Source: Burkholderiales bacterium
GTDB lineage: Bacteria > Pseudomonadota > Gammaproteobacteria > Burkholderiales > Burkholderiaceae_C
Length of the DNA stretch: 64,000 nt
Direction of reading: 5' to 3'
Assembly (NCBI GenBank): GCA_026932235.1
Contig: JAIXKR010000003.1
Span: 1 to 64,000 of the forward strand
Part shown: positions 42,896 through 56,536 of the stretch, piece by piece
Numbering within the stretch: position 1 is the first letter of the stretch
How the letters are laid out: each line of letters opens with the position of its first letter
Notes under the pieces: generated by a model
Database searches by the model: none
Told to the model about the DNA's origin: nothing
Seen by the model: only the letters and a program-made list of their open reading frames with translations
Translations under genes and position numbers: made by a program

Positions 42896-43734
42896 ACCGA
42901 CCGCCGCGCGGCGCCCGTTTCCCGGCAGGCCTGGACCGCCTGGACGGCGCTGCCGCGGCGCCCGCGACGCCTGGCGTGCGCAGCGGCACGCACCCGCCCG
43001 AACCCTTGCGGCCGCAGCGCCCGTTGGCGCAGGCGGCGCGCGATGCGGCACGGCAGACTTCCGTTGCCGGGCTCGGGCTGGACTCGGACACCGTGCGTCA
43101 GCGCATGGTGCAGCGGCTGCGCGCCCAGGGCATCTCCTGCGAACCGGTGCTGCAGGCGCTCGCGCGCGTCGAGCGCCATCGCTTCGTCGACACCGCGCTG
43201 GCGACGCAGGCCTACGAGGACACGAGTCTGCCGATCGGCCACGGTCAGACGATCAGCAAGCCGTCGGTCGTCGCGCGCATGCTCGCGCTGCTGCACGACT
43301 CCGAGCGCGCACGCGCGCAGGGGGCGCTCGGGCGCGTGCTCGAGATCGGCGGCGGCTGCGGCTACCAGGCGGCCTTGTTGTCGCTGCTCGCACGCAGCGT
43401 GCTCTCGATCGAGCGTTTGCGGCCCTTGCACGAGAAGGCGCGCCAGAACCTGCACGGCTGGCGCCAAGGGGACCTGCGGCTCATGTACGGCGACGGGCGC
43501 CTCGGGCATGCGCCCTGGGCGCCCTATGACCACATCGTCGCCGCGGCCGGAGGGGATGCGGTCCCCGAGGCCTGGCTCGAGCAGCTCGCCGTGGGCGGGC
43601 GCCTGGTGGCGCCGGTGCAGGACGAGCGCGGGCGCGGCCAGGTGCTGGTGGTCATCGACCGCACGGCCTCGGGCCTGCGGGAGCAGCGGCTCGGGGCGGT
43701 CCACTTCGTCCCCCTAAAATCCGGTCGCGAGTGA
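42892..43734 (+). CDS. pcm: protein-L-isoaspartate O-methyltransferase
   Basis: 280 aa from GTG 42892 in a GTGA overlap with surE. The first 65 residues are a Pro/Arg/Ala-rich extension absent from the E. coli enzyme (208 aa). The core has [23 protein letters not shown]-binding [15 protein letters not shown] and [20 protein letters not shown]. Repairs isoaspartyl residues in aged proteins with S-adenosylmethionine. Translationally coupled to surE. Confidence 0.93.
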   Translation: MNRPPRGARFPAGLDRLDGAAAAPATPGVRSGTHPPEPLRPQRPLAQAARDAARQTSVAGLGLDSDTVRQRMVQRLRAQGISCEPVLQALARVERHRFVDTALATQAYEDTSLPIGHGQTISKPSVVARMLALLHDSERARAQGALGRVLEIGGGCGYQAALLSLLARSVLSIERLRPLHEKARQNLHGWRQGDLRLMYGDGRLGHAPWAPYDHIVAAAGGDAVPEAWLEQLAVGGRLVAPVQDERGRGQVLVVIDRTASGLREQRLGAVHFVPLKSGRE

Positions 43735-43847
43735 CGGCGTGCGCGATTTCCGAGGCCAAGGCTGACGCGTGCCCGTACGCCGCATTTGCGCAGGCGCAGC
43801 CGACAAGCCCCCGGCTTCGGGCTGCCGACGACGAACCGGCGACAGGG

Positions 43848-44825
43848 ATGGATGATGCGATGAGGCCCAGCGGAAGCGGACGCGCGTTCGAGGTGAGGGG
43901 CCTGTGCCTGCTGGTGACGGTCGCGCTGCTCGCAGGCTGCGCGGGAAGCCTCAACCAGGCGCCGGTGGAAGAGCGCAAGCCGCCGCCGCGCAGCACGACG
44001 ATGCGGCCGGCCGGCGGTGAAGCTGCCGACCCGGTGGCTCAGCCGGCGGATGCCGAAAAGACGCTGCCCGGCGCCGAGAACGCCGGCAAGCCCGGCTACT
44101 ACACCGTCAAGCCCGGCGACACGCTGATCCGCATCGCGCTGGACAACGGCCAGAATTGGCGCGACCTCCAGCGCTGGAACAGGCTGGAGAATCCGCATGT
44201 GATCGAGGTCGGCCAGGTGCTGCGCGTGGCGCCACCCGGTGCCGAACCCGCGCTCGTGACCGCGGCCGCGACCGAATCCGGGAGCGCGGTGGTGAAGCCG
44301 GTTCCCGCGCCGGGGCGCATGGAGTCGCGCCCGCTGGACGCGCCGCGCGAGCCCGTGGCGGCGCCGGCGTCCGCGCCGCCCGCGGCCGCGCAGGGCGCTG
44401 CGGCCGCCTCCGCAAGCCCTGCGGCGGCGAACAAGCCGCCCGCGCGCGAGGGCGACGAGGCGGTGTCGTGGATGTGGCCTGCAGCGGGCCCCGTCGTCGC
44501 GCCGTTCGAGGAAGGCCGCAACAAGGGCCTGGCCATCGGCGGCAAGGCCGGTGACGCCGTGCTCGCCGCAGCCGACGGCCGCGTCGTCTACGCCGGATCG
44601 GGCCTGCGCGGCTACGGCAATCTGGTGATCGTCAAGCACAACGCGACCTACCTCAGCGCCTACGCGCACAACCAGGTGCTGCTCGTGAAGGACGAGCAGG
44701 TCGTGCGCCGCGGCCAGAAGATCGCCGAGATGGGTTCGAGCGACGCCGAGCGCGTGCAGCTGCACTTCGAGATCCGCCGCCTGGGCGTACCCGTCGACCC
44801 GCTGCGGCTGCTGCCGGCGCGCTGA
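43848..44825 (+). CDS. nlpD: NlpD-like lipoprotein, LysM and degenerate M23 domain
   Basis: 325 aa from ATG 43848 (Met at 43860 also possible). Lipobox LLAGC places the lipid Cys at about residue 28. LysM domain about 80-125 ([30 protein letters not shown]), an Ala/Pro-rich linker, then a LytM/M23 domain (about 205-325). The first zinc motif is degenerate (RNKGLAIG in place of HxGxD), as in NlpD and EnvC, while LHFEIR is kept. Such proteins activate amidases at the septum instead of cutting the wall themselves. rpoS normally follows but is absent here. Confidence 0.9.
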   Translation: MDDAMRPSGSGRAFEVRGLCLLVTVALLAGCAGSLNQAPVEERKPPPRSTTMRPAGGEAADPVAQPADAEKTLPGAENAGKPGYYTVKPGDTLIRIALDNGQNWRDLQRWNRLENPHVIEVGQVLRVAPPGAEPALVTAAATESGSAVVKPVPAPGRMESRPLDAPREPVAAPASAPPAAAQGAAAASASPAAANKPPAREGDEAVSWMWPAAGPVVAPFEEGRNKGLAIGGKAGDAVLAAADGRVVYAGSGLRGYGNLVIVKHNATYLSAYAHNQVLLVKDEQVVRRGQKIAEMGSSDAERVQLHFEIRRLGVPVDPLRLLPAR

Positions 44826-44907
44826 CGAGGGAAAGGCGCGCCGCGGCGCCCGTGGCCGCGCGGCGGGCGCCGCGCTGGGCGCCGTCCGCGCCCCGGATAA
44901 TCGTGCG

Positions 44908-46266
44908 ATGACAGGGCAAGAGGAATGGCTCGAGGTCGAATCGCTGGACCTCGACGCGCAGGGCGTGGCGCGTCGCGCCGATGGCAAGGTGGTCTTCATC
45001 GAAGGTGCGCTGCCCTTGGAGCGCGTGCAGGTGACGATCACCCGGCGCAAGAACCACTGGGAGCAGGGGCAGCTGGCGGCGGTCGCGCGCGAGAGCGCGC
45101 AGCGCGTGCGCCCGGCGTGCCCGCACTTCGGCCTGCATGCCGGCGCCTGCGGCGGTTGCAGGATGCAGCATCTGCACGTCGGCGCGCAGGTGGCGATCAA
45201 GCAGCGCGTGCTGGAAGACGGACTGCTGCACCTGGCCAAGGTGAAGCCGCAGCAGGTGCTGCGGCCGATCGAAGGGCCGGCCTGGGGCTACCGCTGGCGT
45301 GCACGCCTCTCGGTGCGCCATGTGCCAAAGAAGGGTACGGTGCTGGTCGGATTTCACGAGCGCAAGTCCCGCTACGTGGCCGACATGCGCGAGTGCCCCG
45401 TGTTACCGCCGGTCGTGGGTGCGTTGCTCGTGCCCTTGCGCGAGCTGGTCGGCGCGCTCGAGCAGCGCGATCGCGTGCCGCAGATCGAGGTCGCCGTGGG
45501 CGATGCGGTGACGGCACTGGTGCTGCGTCATCTGCAGCCTCTTTCGACGACGGACGCCGAGCGCCTGCGCGCCTTTGCCGCGGCCCATGGCGTGCAGTGG
45601 TGGCTGCAGCCCGGCGGCCCGCAGACCGTGCACCGGCTCGAGGAGGACGGCCCCGAGCTGGCCTACGCCTTGCCCGAGTTCGGGGTCGTGATGCCTTTTG
45701 CGCCGACCGATTTCACACAGGTCAACCCGCACATCAACCGCGTGCTGGTGGCGCGTGCGCTCGCGCTGCTGGACGCGCAGCCTCAGGAGCGCGTCATCGA
45801 CTGGTTCTGCGGCCTCGGCAACTTCACGCTGCCGCTGGCCACGCGGGCCGGGCAGGTGCTCGGCGTCGAAGGCAGCCGCACGCTGGTCGAGCGGGCGCAG
45901 CAGAACGCGCGCGCCAACGGTCTGGCCCACAAGACGAGCTTCGAGGCGCGCAACCTTTTCGAGATCGGCGCCAGCGATCTGCTGGCCAGCGGCATGGCCG
46001 CGCGCTGGCTCATCGATCCGCCGCGCGAAGGCGCGTTCGCACTCGCCAAGGCCTTGGCCGAATTGCACGCCGCACCCGCGCGCGGTTGGCAGCCCCCGCA
46101 GCGCATCGTCTACGTGAGCTGCAACCCGGCGACGCTGGCGCGCGACGCGGGTCTGCTCGTGCACCAGGCCGGCTACCGCTGCAGTGCCGCGGGCGTGGTC
46201 AACATGTTCCCGCACACTTCACACGTCGAAAGCATCGCGGTCTTCGATCGCGAGGCGATGTCGTAG
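44908..46266 (+). CDS. rlmD: 23S rRNA (uracil1939-C5)-methyltransferase
   Basis: 452 aa, ATG 44908. N-terminal TRAM domain, iron-sulfur cysteines in CPHFG, CGGC and DMRECPVL, then the SAM domain with [26 protein letters not shown] and VLGVEGS. The catalytic Cys is in [12 protein letters not shown] and the base Glu in [10 protein letters not shown]. Makes m5U at position 1939 of 23S rRNA. It follows nlpD by 82 bp, with rpoS missing in between. Confidence 0.95.
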   Translation: MTGQEEWLEVESLDLDAQGVARRADGKVVFIEGALPLERVQVTITRRKNHWEQGQLAAVARESAQRVRPACPHFGLHAGACGGCRMQHLHVGAQVAIKQRVLEDGLLHLAKVKPQQVLRPIEGPAWGYRWRARLSVRHVPKKGTVLVGFHERKSRYVADMRECPVLPPVVGALLVPLRELVGALEQRDRVPQIEVAVGDAVTALVLRHLQPLSTTDAERLRAFAAAHGVQWWLQPGGPQTVHRLEEDGPELAYALPEFGVVMPFAPTDFTQVNPHINRVLVARALALLDAQPQERVIDWFCGLGNFTLPLATRAGQVLGVEGSRTLVERAQQNARANGLAHKTSFEARNLFEIGASDLLASGMAARWLIDPPREGAFALAKALAELHAAPARGWQPPQRIVYVSCNPATLARDAGLLVHQAGYRCSAAGVVNMFPHTSHVESIAVFDREAMS

Positions 46267-46288
46267 GCTTGCGCGAGGAGGCGCCGCG

Positions 46289-46642
46289 ATGGACACGTTC
46301 ACGATCTACCACAACCCGCGCTGCAGCACCTCGCGCAAGGCGCTCGACATGCTGCGTGAGCACGGCATCGAGCCGCGGGTGGTGGAGTACCTGAAGACAC
46401 CGCCGAGCGTGGGCGAGATCCAGGCGATTGCGCGCGCCACCGGAGAGCCCCTGCGTGCGCTGTTGCGCACCAAGCAGCCGGAGTACCTCGAACAGGGCTT
46501 GGACGACCCGAAGCTCGCCGACGAAGAACTCGCACGCGCGCTGCACGCGACGCCGGTCCTGATCGAGCGCCCCATCGTCGTCGGACCGCGCGGCGCGCGG
46601 CTGGGGCGGCCGGTGGAGCGGATCCTGGAGTTGCTGCGATGA
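46289..46642 (+). CDS. arsC: ArsC-family reductase (glutaredoxin-type arsenate reductase)
   Basis: 117 aa, ATG 46289, GAGGAG upstream. Active-site Cys in HNPRCSTSRKAL, YLKTPPSVGEI, LLRTKQPEY and RPIVVGPRGARLGRP with the anion-binding arginines. It reduces arsenate with glutathione/glutaredoxin. No ars operon genes surround it, so it may be a housekeeping family member. The 184 bp after it hold no gene. Confidence 0.9.
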   Translation: MDTFTIYHNPRCSTSRKALDMLREHGIEPRVVEYLKTPPSVGEIQAIARATGEPLRALLRTKQPEYLEQGLDDPKLADEELARALHATPVLIERPIVVGPRGARLGRPVERILELLR

Positions 46643-46826
46643 GCACGGCCCCGGTCTGCGCCTCGGGCACCGCGACCGGGAGGAAATCGTTCGGTCTGCC
46701 GCCCCAGGGGCCGAAGCCACTGGCGCCCGCTGCGCGCCGGCGTCGAAGCTGCAAGGCCTGCGTTGACGCCGTCGGTGACGTGCAAAGCCGCCCGACACCT
46801 GCGGCTTCGGCATCGACGCGAAGCGT

Positions 46827-48134
46827 TCAATCCGGGACGATGCGCCGCGCCTCGATGTAGCAGCGCTTCTCGTTGGCCTCGCCGATGGAGAAGGTCTTGC
46901 GCGGCAGCGGCCCCTTGTGCACGACGCGGCGCAACAGCTCGCTCTTGTCCAGCGCCGGCAGGTGCAGGCCGGCATGTCCGGATTCCTGCGCCAGGCGCTC
47001 CAGGACATCGTCGCCGTGGATGTAGTCGACTTCGGCGATCGCGGGCCCTTCGAGCAGGCGATCGAGGAAGGGCTGCAGCGCGTCCAGACCGAGGGTCGAC
47101 TGTGCGCCGTCGATCTCACCCACCGAGAAGTGCGCGCCGGGCCCGATCAGGCCGAAGCGGCGCGCATGCTTGCCGACCAGCTCGCGCATCGCGGCCGCAC
47201 TGGCGACCTCGGTCCAGTGCAGCGCGGCGCCGAAGGCATCGCTGAGCGCCGCGCGCAGGTCGACGGTGACACCGAAGAGCAGCCGGTGGATGGGCTCGAA
47301 GACGAGCGCCGCGTCGTGGATGTTGACCACCTCGACGAGCGCGAAGCGCCCGGGATGCCCGGGGTCGGCGTCGGCCTTGATCTCGTCCCAGCTCGCCTTG
47401 GCGGTGGCCAGGGAATGGTTGCCGTCGCCGACGGGAAACAGCATCACCGGCGTGCCTTCGGGCACGCGATAGCGGCGCGCGAAGGCGCGCGGCTCGGCCA
47501 GAGCCTCCAGCGCCGCGACCAGCCGCGCCGCGCGCGCCGCATCGACCGCACGACCTTCGACGTGACCGCCGTCGGCCATCAACTCGGTGCCGTACAGCGG
47601 TGTCAGGGCATCGCGCTCGCGCGTGAGCGGCTCGATCACCGTGCCCTCGGGGTCGTCGATGAGCACCATCACGTGAGGCAGCTCGAGCATGGCGCCGCGG
47701 CGTACCGCCAGGCGAGGCGCGATGCGCTCGACGATCGTGCCCTCGGTCGGGCGGATCAGGCTGCTCGAGTCGGCGGCGAAATCGTAGTGCTCGAGGTCGA
47801 GCTCGAGCATCAGCCCGTGCCGCGTGCGCCCGCCGACGCGGCGCTCGACGTAGACCGTGCCGGCATGTTCGACGAGCAGCCCGCGCGCGAGATAGTCGCG
47901 CATCGCCGCCTGGATGCGTGCGATTCGCGCCGCGGCGCCGGCCTCGTCGAGGTGAACCTCGGGAAAGATCAGCCGCAGCGTCGACGGCGCGTCCCCGACC
48001 TCGCGCTCGATCGCCTCCCAGTAGTCGGGCTCGGAGGTGTACTGGTCACAGGCGACGACGGCCCACTTGCGCAGGTCGATGCCGGCGGCAGGCAGGCACA
48101 GGCGGGGGAGTCGGAATCCGTGGTCGGAGGTCAT
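46827..48134 (-). CDS. DUF1015 family protein
   Basis: 435 aa, ATG 48134. Contains the DUF1015 blocks: CDQYTSEPDYW, LDLEHYDFAADSSSLIRPTE then GTIVER, LPHVMVLIDDPEGTV, VMLFPVGDGNHSLATAKASW and KGPLPRKTFSIGEANEKRCY then IEAR. Soluble, found in many bacteria and archaea, sometimes near serine/phosphoserine genes; activity not established. Separated from the upstream Bax-inhibitor gene by a terminator. Confidence 0.9.
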   Translation of the reverse strand: MTSDHGFRLPRLCLPAAGIDLRKWAVVACDQYTSEPDYWEAIEREVGDAPSTLRLIFPEVHLDEAGAAARIARIQAAMRDYLARGLLVEHAGTVYVERRVGGRTRHGLMLELDLEHYDFAADSSSLIRPTEGTIVERIAPRLAVRRGAMLELPHVMVLIDDPEGTVIEPLTRERDALTPLYGTELMADGGHVEGRAVDAARAARLVAALEALAEPRAFARRYRVPEGTPVMLFPVGDGNHSLATAKASWDEIKADADPGHPGRFALVEVVNIHDAALVFEPIHRLLFGVTVDLRAALSDAFGAALHWTEVASAAAMRELVGKHARRFGLIGPGAHFSVGEIDGAQSTLGLDALQPFLDRLLEGPAIAEVDYIHGDDVLERLAQESGHAGLHLPALDKSELLRRVVHKGPLPRKTFSIGEANEKRCYIEARRIVPD

Positions 48135-48196
48135 CGCAGTGGGCGTACTCGGGTCAGGCCGGGGGGCGGGATCGACCGATCTGCGGTCGTCAACGG

Positions 48197-48218
48197 AAAA
48201 GGGCCCGCTCGGGGCCCT
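48197..48218 (-). terminator. intrinsic terminator after the Bax inhibitor-1 gene
   Basis: On the minus strand AGGGCCC (48218-48212), a 5-nt loop and GGGCCCT (48206-48200) form a strong stem followed by TTTTCC. It lies 54 bp downstream of the stop codon at 48272. Confidence 0.75.
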
Positions 48219-48271
48219 CTCCTCGGCTGGGCGTCGTCGCGGCGTCGGCAGCGAGGCGCCGGTACTGTGCG

Positions 48272-48958
48272 TCAGTCCTCGCCGCCCAGGATGCCGAACA
48301 GCGCCAGCAGGCTCTGGAAGACGTTGTAGAGGCTCAGGTACACGCCAAGCGTGGCCATGACGTAGTTGCTTTCCTCGCCGTCGCGCACGCGCTTCAGGTC
48401 GACCAGGATGAAGGCCGAGAAGACGAGGATGGCCAGCACGGCCAGCGTCATCATCAGCGCGCCGCTCTGCACGAAGACGTTGACGATGCCCACGACCAGG
48501 ATGCCGATGGCACCGATGAAGAGGAAGCGCGCCAGTCCCGAGAGGTCACGCTTGATCACGGTGGACAGCAGCGCCATGCCGAAGAAGGCCGCACTCGTGC
48601 CGGCGAAGGCCATCATCACCAGGCTGGCGCCGTTGCCCATCGACAGCACGACCGCGAGCAGCCGCGCGAGCATCAGCCCCATGAAGAAGGTGAAGCCCAG
48701 CAGCAGCGCGACGCCGAGCCCCGAGTTGGCGTTGCGCTGGATCGCGAACATGAAGCCGAAGGCGCCCGCCAGGAAGACGATCAGGCTCACCATGGGCGAC
48801 ATCGCGCTGGTGATGCCGGTGGCCACGCCGATCCAGGCGCCCAGCACGGTGGGGAGCATCGACAGCGCCAGCAGCGCATAGGTGTTGCGCAGAACGCGGT
48901 TGCGCTCGGCGCCCAGGGTCAGCGGCGAGCCGCCGAAGCGTTCGGTGTTCGTCGTCAT
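48272..48958 (-). CDS. Bax inhibitor-1/YccA family membrane protein
   Basis: 228 aa, ATG 48958 with GGAGG upstream. Seven transmembrane helices; family motifs LGFTFFMGLMLARLL, GTSAAFFGMAL and AILVFSAFILVDLKRVRDGE, then NYVMATLGVYLSLYNVFQSL. Inner-membrane protein of the TMBIM/YccA family; in E. coli YccA modulates FtsH proteolysis, and ftsH lies 8 kb away here. Confidence 0.93.
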   Translation of the reverse strand: MTTNTERFGGSPLTLGAERNRVLRNTYALLALSMLPTVLGAWIGVATGITSAMSPMVSLIVFLAGAFGFMFAIQRNANSGLGVALLLGFTFFMGLMLARLLAVVLSMGNGASLVMMAFAGTSAAFFGMALLSTVIKRDLSGLARFLFIGAIGILVVGIVNVFVQSGALMMTLAVLAILVFSAFILVDLKRVRDGEESNYVMATLGVYLSLYNVFQSLLALFGILGGED

Positions 48959-49187
48959 GCGACCTCCAGTGAACATTGAATGCAGCCATCGCGGATTCTA
49001 GTCGGGCCACGGGTGCGACGACCTCTCCCCCGCGCGTACTCCCGATCTGGTGCCGGATCGCGCGGGATTCAAGCGCAGCCCCGGCGACGCGGTCGCCGCC
49101 CAGTGGGCGTTGACCCTCCTGGCGCGCCGGAAGTTCCTCGGCTATGGTCGGCGGCTGTCCGTGAACCGCCGATTCGAGGAACGATCG

Positions 49188-49586
49188 ATGAAGACCAAGC
49201 CGCAGCTCCTGCTCGAAGACGTGCGCCGCATCGCCGCCGCGGCCGAGGCCGAGGCGCTGGCCAACGACTGGGCCGTGAGCATCGCCGTCGTCGACGACGG
49301 CGGTCACCTGCTGTGGCTGCAGCGCCTGGACGGGGCGGCGCCGATCTCGGCGCAGATCGCGCCGGCCAAGGCGCAGACGGCCGCCCTGGGCCGCCGCGAG
49401 AGCAAGGCCTACGAGGACATGATCAACGGCGGACGCGTCTCGTTCCTGAGCGCGCCGCTGGCGGCCACCCTCGAGGGCGGGGTGCCGGTCATCGTCGATG
49501 GCCACGTCGTGGGGGCCGTCGGTGTGAGCGGCGTGAAGAGCGGTGAAGACGCGCAGATCGCGCGCGCCGGCATCGCCGCACTATAA
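49188..49586 (+). CDS. GlcG/HbpS-like heme-binding family protein
   Basis: 132 aa, ATG 49188 with GAGGA upstream. DUF336 domain: VSIAVVDDGGHLLWLQRLDG, APISAQIAPAKAQTAALGRR, GGVPVIVDGHVVGAVGVSGV and a final EDAQIARAGIAAL. Small cytosolic protein of the group linked to heme or corrinoid binding. The gene stop overlaps a TATAAT hexamer that may serve carA. Confidence 0.9.
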   Translation: MKTKPQLLLEDVRRIAAAAEAEALANDWAVSIAVVDDGGHLLWLQRLDGAAPISAQIAPAKAQTAALGRRESKAYEDMINGGRVSFLSAPLAATLEGGVPVIVDGHVVGAVGVSGVKSGEDAQIARAGIAAL

Positions 49587-49587
49587 T
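49582..49587 (+). promoter_or_regulatory. possible -10 element of carAB
   Basis: A perfect TATAAT overlaps the stop codon of the glcG-like gene in otherwise G+C-rich DNA, 87 bp before the carA start. No good -35 is seen at the expected distance, so the call is tentative. Confidence 0.4.
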
Positions 49588-49673
49588 TTTCAGGTTTACC
49601 CGCCAACATCGCAGCCTGGCGAAATCCCGACACCGGTTTCCCTCGGATTCATTCCCCGGCCCCGCGGCCCGGG

Positions 49674-50873
49674 ATGTTGCCGGGCGAGCGAATCCCGGAG
49701 TCCCCTTTGCTGCTGCCCCTCCAGTCCAGCGCGCGTGCGCGCGCGCTTCTCGCCCTCGCGGACGGCACGACCTTTCTCGGTTCCTCGATCGGTGCGGCCG
49801 GCCGTACGGTCGGCGAGGTGGTGTTCAACACCGCCATGACCGGCTACCAGGAAGTGCTCACCGACCCGAGCTATCGCCGCCAGCTCGTCACGCTGACCTA
49901 TCCGCACATCGGCAACACGGGCGTGAATGCCGAGGACGTCGAGTCCGCTTCGGTCCAGGCCGCGGGCCTGATCGTGCGCGACGTGCCGGCGCGCATGTCG
50001 AGCTTTCGCGCCACCGAAACGCTGCCCGCCTACCTGCAGCGCGAAGGCGTCGTCGCACTCGCCGACATCGACACGCGCCGCCTCACGCGCCACCTGCGCA
50101 GCAGCGGCACGCAAAACGGCTGCATCCTCGCCCTGGCCCCGGGGGCCGAAGTCGGGCCCGAAGTGCGCGCACAGGCGGTGGCGGCGGCGCGCGCCGCGCC
50201 GTCCATGGTCGGCCTGGACCTGGCGCAGGAGGTGAGCACCGCCAGCGCCTACGAATGGACCGAAACCGAGTGGCGCCTGGGCGAGGGCTACGGCCATCTC
50301 GTCGAGGCCACGCACCACGTCGTCGCCTACGACTTCGGCGTCAAGCGCAACATCCTGCGCATGCTCGCCAGCCGCGGCTGCCGCATCACCGTGGTGCCGG
50401 CGCGCACGCCCGCGCACGAGGCGCTGGCGCTGCGCCCGCACGGCATCTTCCTCAGCAACGGCCCGGGCGACCCCGAGCCCTGCGACTACGCCATCGACGC
50501 GGTGCGCAGCTTCCTCGACATCGGCATCCCGGTGTTCGGCATCTGCCTGGGGCACCAGATCATGGCACTGGCCTGCGGCGCGAGGACCTTCAAGATGAAG
50601 TTCGGCCACCACGGCGCCAACCACCCGGTGAAGGACCTGCAGACCGGCGGTGTCGCCATCACCAGCCAGAACCACGGCTTCGCGGTCGAGCACGAGTCGC
50701 TGCCGCCGACGCTGCGCGCCACGCACGTCAGCCTCTTCGACGGCACGCTGCAAGGCATGGCACACACGGAGCGCCCGGCGTTCAGCTTCCAGGGCCACCC
50801 GGAGGCGCTTCCCGGGCCGCACGACATCGGCCACCTCTTCGATCACTTCGTGAAACTGATGGAAGCACGCTGA
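49674..50873 (+). CDS. carA: carbamoyl-phosphate synthase small subunit
   Basis: 399 aa from ATG 49674 (TTG 49707 is an alternative that would drop 11 residues). N-terminal CarA domain ([36 protein letters not shown]) and class I glutamine amidotransferase domain with nucleophile Cys in [13 protein letters not shown] and the His-Glu pair in FQGHPEA. Releases ammonia from glutamine and channels it to CarB for arginine and pyrimidine synthesis. One bp from carB. Confidence 0.96.
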   Translation: MLPGERIPESPLLLPLQSSARARALLALADGTTFLGSSIGAAGRTVGEVVFNTAMTGYQEVLTDPSYRRQLVTLTYPHIGNTGVNAEDVESASVQAAGLIVRDVPARMSSFRATETLPAYLQREGVVALADIDTRRLTRHLRSSGTQNGCILALAPGAEVGPEVRAQAVAAARAAPSMVGLDLAQEVSTASAYEWTETEWRLGEGYGHLVEATHHVVAYDFGVKRNILRMLASRGCRITVVPARTPAHEALALRPHGIFLSNGPGDPEPCDYAIDAVRSFLDIGIPVFGICLGHQIMALACGARTFKMKFGHHGANHPVKDLQTGGVAITSQNHGFAVEHESLPPTLRATHVSLFDGTLQGMAHTERPAFSFQGHPEALPGPHDIGHLFDHFVKLMEAR

Positions 50874-50874
50874 C

Positions 50875-54147
<3,273 letters not shown>

Positions 54148-54165
54148 ACTCGGGCTCCATCCGAC

Positions 54166-54206
54166 CCGCCGCAGCCGCCTCTTTCGAGGGACGCTGCGGC
54201 GGTTTC
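54166..54206 (+). terminator. stem-loop between carB and greA
   Basis: CCGCCGCAGC (54166-54175) pairs perfectly with GCTGCGGCGG (54193-54202), followed by TTTC. It lies 18 bp after the carB stop and probably ends or attenuates the carAB transcript. The T-tract is short. Confidence 0.6.
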
Positions 54207-54299
54207 ACTTCTGCCCGCGGCCCGTTCGTCGTTTCGCGCGTGCCGCGGCGCCCCCATTTGCCCGCCGGACTGCAACCTGTCCTTCACGCCGAGTCGACC

Positions 54300-54776
54300 A
54301 TGGCCACCATTCCCCTGACCCTCCGCGGCGCCGAGCAGCTCAAGGCCGAACTGCAGCGCCTGAAGACCGTCGAGCGTCACGCCGCGATCCAGGCGATCGC
54401 CGAGGCGCGCGCGCAGGGCGACCTCTCCGAGAACGCCGAGTACGACGCCGCCAAGGACCGCCAGGGCTTCGTCGAAGGGCGCATCAAGGAGCTCGAGGCC
54501 AAGCTCGCCGCGGCCCAGGTCATCGATCCGGCGGCGGTGAATGCCGGCGGCAAGGTGGTGTTCGGTGCCACCGTCGACCTCGAGGACGAGGACAGCGGAC
54601 AGAAGGTGACCTACCAGATCGTCGGCGACGACGAGGCCGACCTCAAGCTCGGCCTGATCTCGATCAGCAGCCCGATCGCGCGCGCGCTCATCGGCAAGGT
54701 CGCCGGCGACGTCGCCGAGGTGCAGGCCCCCGGCGGGCTGCGCCACTGGGAGATCGTGGGCGTGCGCTACGTCTGA
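54300..54776 (+). CDS. greA: transcription elongation factor GreA
   Basis: 158 aa, ATG 54300. N-terminal coiled coil with the acidic tip region [20 protein letters not shown] and the C-terminal FKBP-like domain ([37 protein letters not shown]). Stimulates RNA cleavage in backtracked polymerase. Typical size and place after carB. Confidence 0.96.
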   Translation: MATIPLTLRGAEQLKAELQRLKTVERHAAIQAIAEARAQGDLSENAEYDAAKDRQGFVEGRIKELEAKLAAAQVIDPAAVNAGGKVVFGATVDLEDEDSGQKVTYQIVGDDEADLKLGLISISSPIARALIGKVAGDVAEVQAPGGLRHWEIVGVRYV

Positions 54777-54790
54777 CCGGTCCGCCCGCC

Positions 54791-55234
54791 GTGCATCGCG
54801 CAGACGCCCTGGCCGAGAGGCTGCGCCGCCTGCTGCCGGGCCTGTGGCTGGGTTGCCTGCTGTGCGTGGCGTTGCTGGCCACGCCGGCGGCCTTCGCCAC
54901 GCTGCCGCGCGCCGAAGCCGGCCGCGTGGTCGCGCCGATGCTGGCGCAGGAGGCCTACACCAGCCTCGCCGCGGCGGTGCTGCTGCTCCTCCTCGAGCGC
55001 CTGCGCGACAAGCGCCGCGAGCGGCCGTTCGGCCTCGGCTTCGGCTTGGTGCTGGGCACGCTGTTCTGCACCGTTGCCGGCTACTTCGGCGTCCAGCCGT
55101 ACATGGAAGCGGCGCGCGCCGGGCAGGGGCCGGTCGCCTTGGCTGCCCTGCATGCCGTCAGCGTCGGCTTCTTCGCCGTCAAGCTCGTGCTGGTGGCCTT
55201 GCTCGCCTGGCGGGTGTCGGCTGGCGGAGGCTGA
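54791..55234 (+). CDS. DUF4149 membrane protein
   Basis: 147 aa from GTG 54791, 14 bp after greA. Four transmembrane helices; LPGLWLGCLLCVALLATPAA then FATLPRAEAGRVVAPM is the DUF4149 signature. Conserved in betaproteobacteria at this position; function unknown. Confidence 0.88.
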   Translation: MHRADALAERLRRLLPGLWLGCLLCVALLATPAAFATLPRAEAGRVVAPMLAQEAYTSLAAAVLLLLLERLRDKRRERPFGLGFGLVLGTLFCTVAGYFGVQPYMEAARAGQGPVALAALHAVSVGFFAVKLVLVALLAWRVSAGGG

Positions 55235-55253
55235 CCGTTGCCGGGGCTGGCGA

Positions 55254-55727
55254 TCAGCCCGTCGGCTTCTTCTTCGCGCTGCCGGCGCGCGGCCTGGCGC
55301 GCTTGATCAACCCGCCGGTGGTGATGCGCTCATTGCCCAGGATGCGGACCTTGCGCGAGGTCGGTGCGCGCCCGGGCCTTCTTCCGGGAGTGACGAGCTT
55401 GACGATGCGCGGGCCGGGCTTGCGGTCTTGCCGTGCAGCGCGCGGCTTCTCGACCGGGGGCCGCCACAGCACGAGCAGCTTGCCGATGTGCTGAACCGGC
55501 GCGGCGCCAAGCGCCTGCGCGAGTGTCTGCAGCATCGTCTCGCGCAGGCTGCGGTCGTCGCTGAAGACGCGCACCTTGATGAGGCCGTGCGCCGCCAGCG
55601 CGGCGTCGACCTCGCGCTGCACCGCGGCCGTGAGGCCCTCGGCCCCGATCATCGCGACCGGCTCGAGGTGATGAGCCAAGCCGCGCTTTTCCTTGCGCTC
55701 GGATGGGGTCAGGGTGAGGGCGGGCAT
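55254..55727 (-). CDS. yhbY: YhbY-type CRM-domain RNA-binding protein
   Basis: 157 aa, ATG 55727. CRM domain at about 5-100: [50 protein letters not shown] and LVLWRP. The Lys/Arg-rich tail of about 55 residues is longer than in E. coli (97 aa). YhbY binds pre-50S ribosomal particles. Divergent from rlmE with 20 bp between the start codons. Confidence 0.92.
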   Translation of the reverse strand: MPALTLTPSERKEKRGLAHHLEPVAMIGAEGLTAAVQREVDAALAAHGLIKVRVFSDDRSLRETMLQTLAQALGAAPVQHIGKLLVLWRPPVEKPRAARQDRKPGPRIVKLVTPGRRPGRAPTSRKVRILGNERITTGGLIKRARPRAGSAKKKPTG

Positions 55728-55747
55728 GCGCCTATTATCGGCCCCCG

Positions 55748-56428
55748 ATGACAAGCAAGACCCGCGGCAAGAAGCTCAACAAGGCCTGGCTGCACGATCA
55801 CCTCACCGATCCCTACGTGCGCCGCGCCCAGACCGAGGGCTACCGCTCGCGCGCGGCCTACAAGCTGGCCGAGATCGATGAGACCTTCGGCCTGCTGCGG
55901 CCCGGGCAGACGGTGGTCGACCTCGGCGCCGCACCCGGTGCCTGGAGCCAGTATCTGCGCCGGAGGCTGCTCGCCGAGGGGGCGGGGCAGGGCGCGCCCG
56001 CGGCCACGCTGCTCGCGCTCGACCTGTTGCCGATGGAGCCGATCGAGGGCGTGAGCTTCCTGCAGGGCGACTTTCGCGAGGACGAGGCGCCGCGGGCGCT
56101 GGAGGCGGCGCTGCAGGGCCGGCCGGTGGACGTGGTGGTCTCGGACATGGCGCCCAACCTCTCGGGCGTGGCCAGCGCGGACGCCGCGCGCATGGCGGAT
56201 CTGGTCGAACTGGCGGTGGACTTCGCCGAGCGCCACCTGCGCCCTGGCGGCGCGCTGGTCGCCAAGGTCTTCCACGGCAGCGGCTACAGCCAGCTCGTCG
56301 AGCGCTTCAAGCGCAGCTTCCGCGTCGTCAAGCCCTACAAGCCCAAGGCGTCCCGGCCCCGTTCCGCGGAGACATTCCTCGTCGGCATCGGTCTCAAGGA
56401 CGGAGCCGCACGAGTGCAAAGCCGCTGA
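55748..56428 (+). CDS. rlmE: 23S rRNA (uridine2552-2'-O)-methyltransferase
   Basis: 226 aa, ATG 55748. FtsJ fold: [13 protein letters not shown] (catalytic Lys), SAM motif [27 protein letters not shown] (Asp), ALVAKVFHG (Lys) and [11 protein letters not shown] (Glu). The four catalytic residues K-D-K-E are all present. Heat-shock-linked late 50S assembly enzyme. Confidence 0.95.
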   Translation: MTSKTRGKKLNKAWLHDHLTDPYVRRAQTEGYRSRAAYKLAEIDETFGLLRPGQTVVDLGAAPGAWSQYLRRRLLAEGAGQGAPAATLLALDLLPMEPIEGVSFLQGDFREDEAPRALEAALQGRPVDVVVSDMAPNLSGVASADAARMADLVELAVDFAERHLRPGGALVAKVFHGSGYSQLVERFKRSFRVVKPYKPKASRPRSAETFLVGIGLKDGAARVQSR

Positions 56429-56536
56429 TCGGCAGGGATTCGCCGGCCATTCGCCGGGTTCGCCGGGGTTGAGCGCAATAGAATCGTCCGCATATGGGTC
56501 GGGTCGTGCGCGCGACGCGCCACCCAAGGAGTCGCA

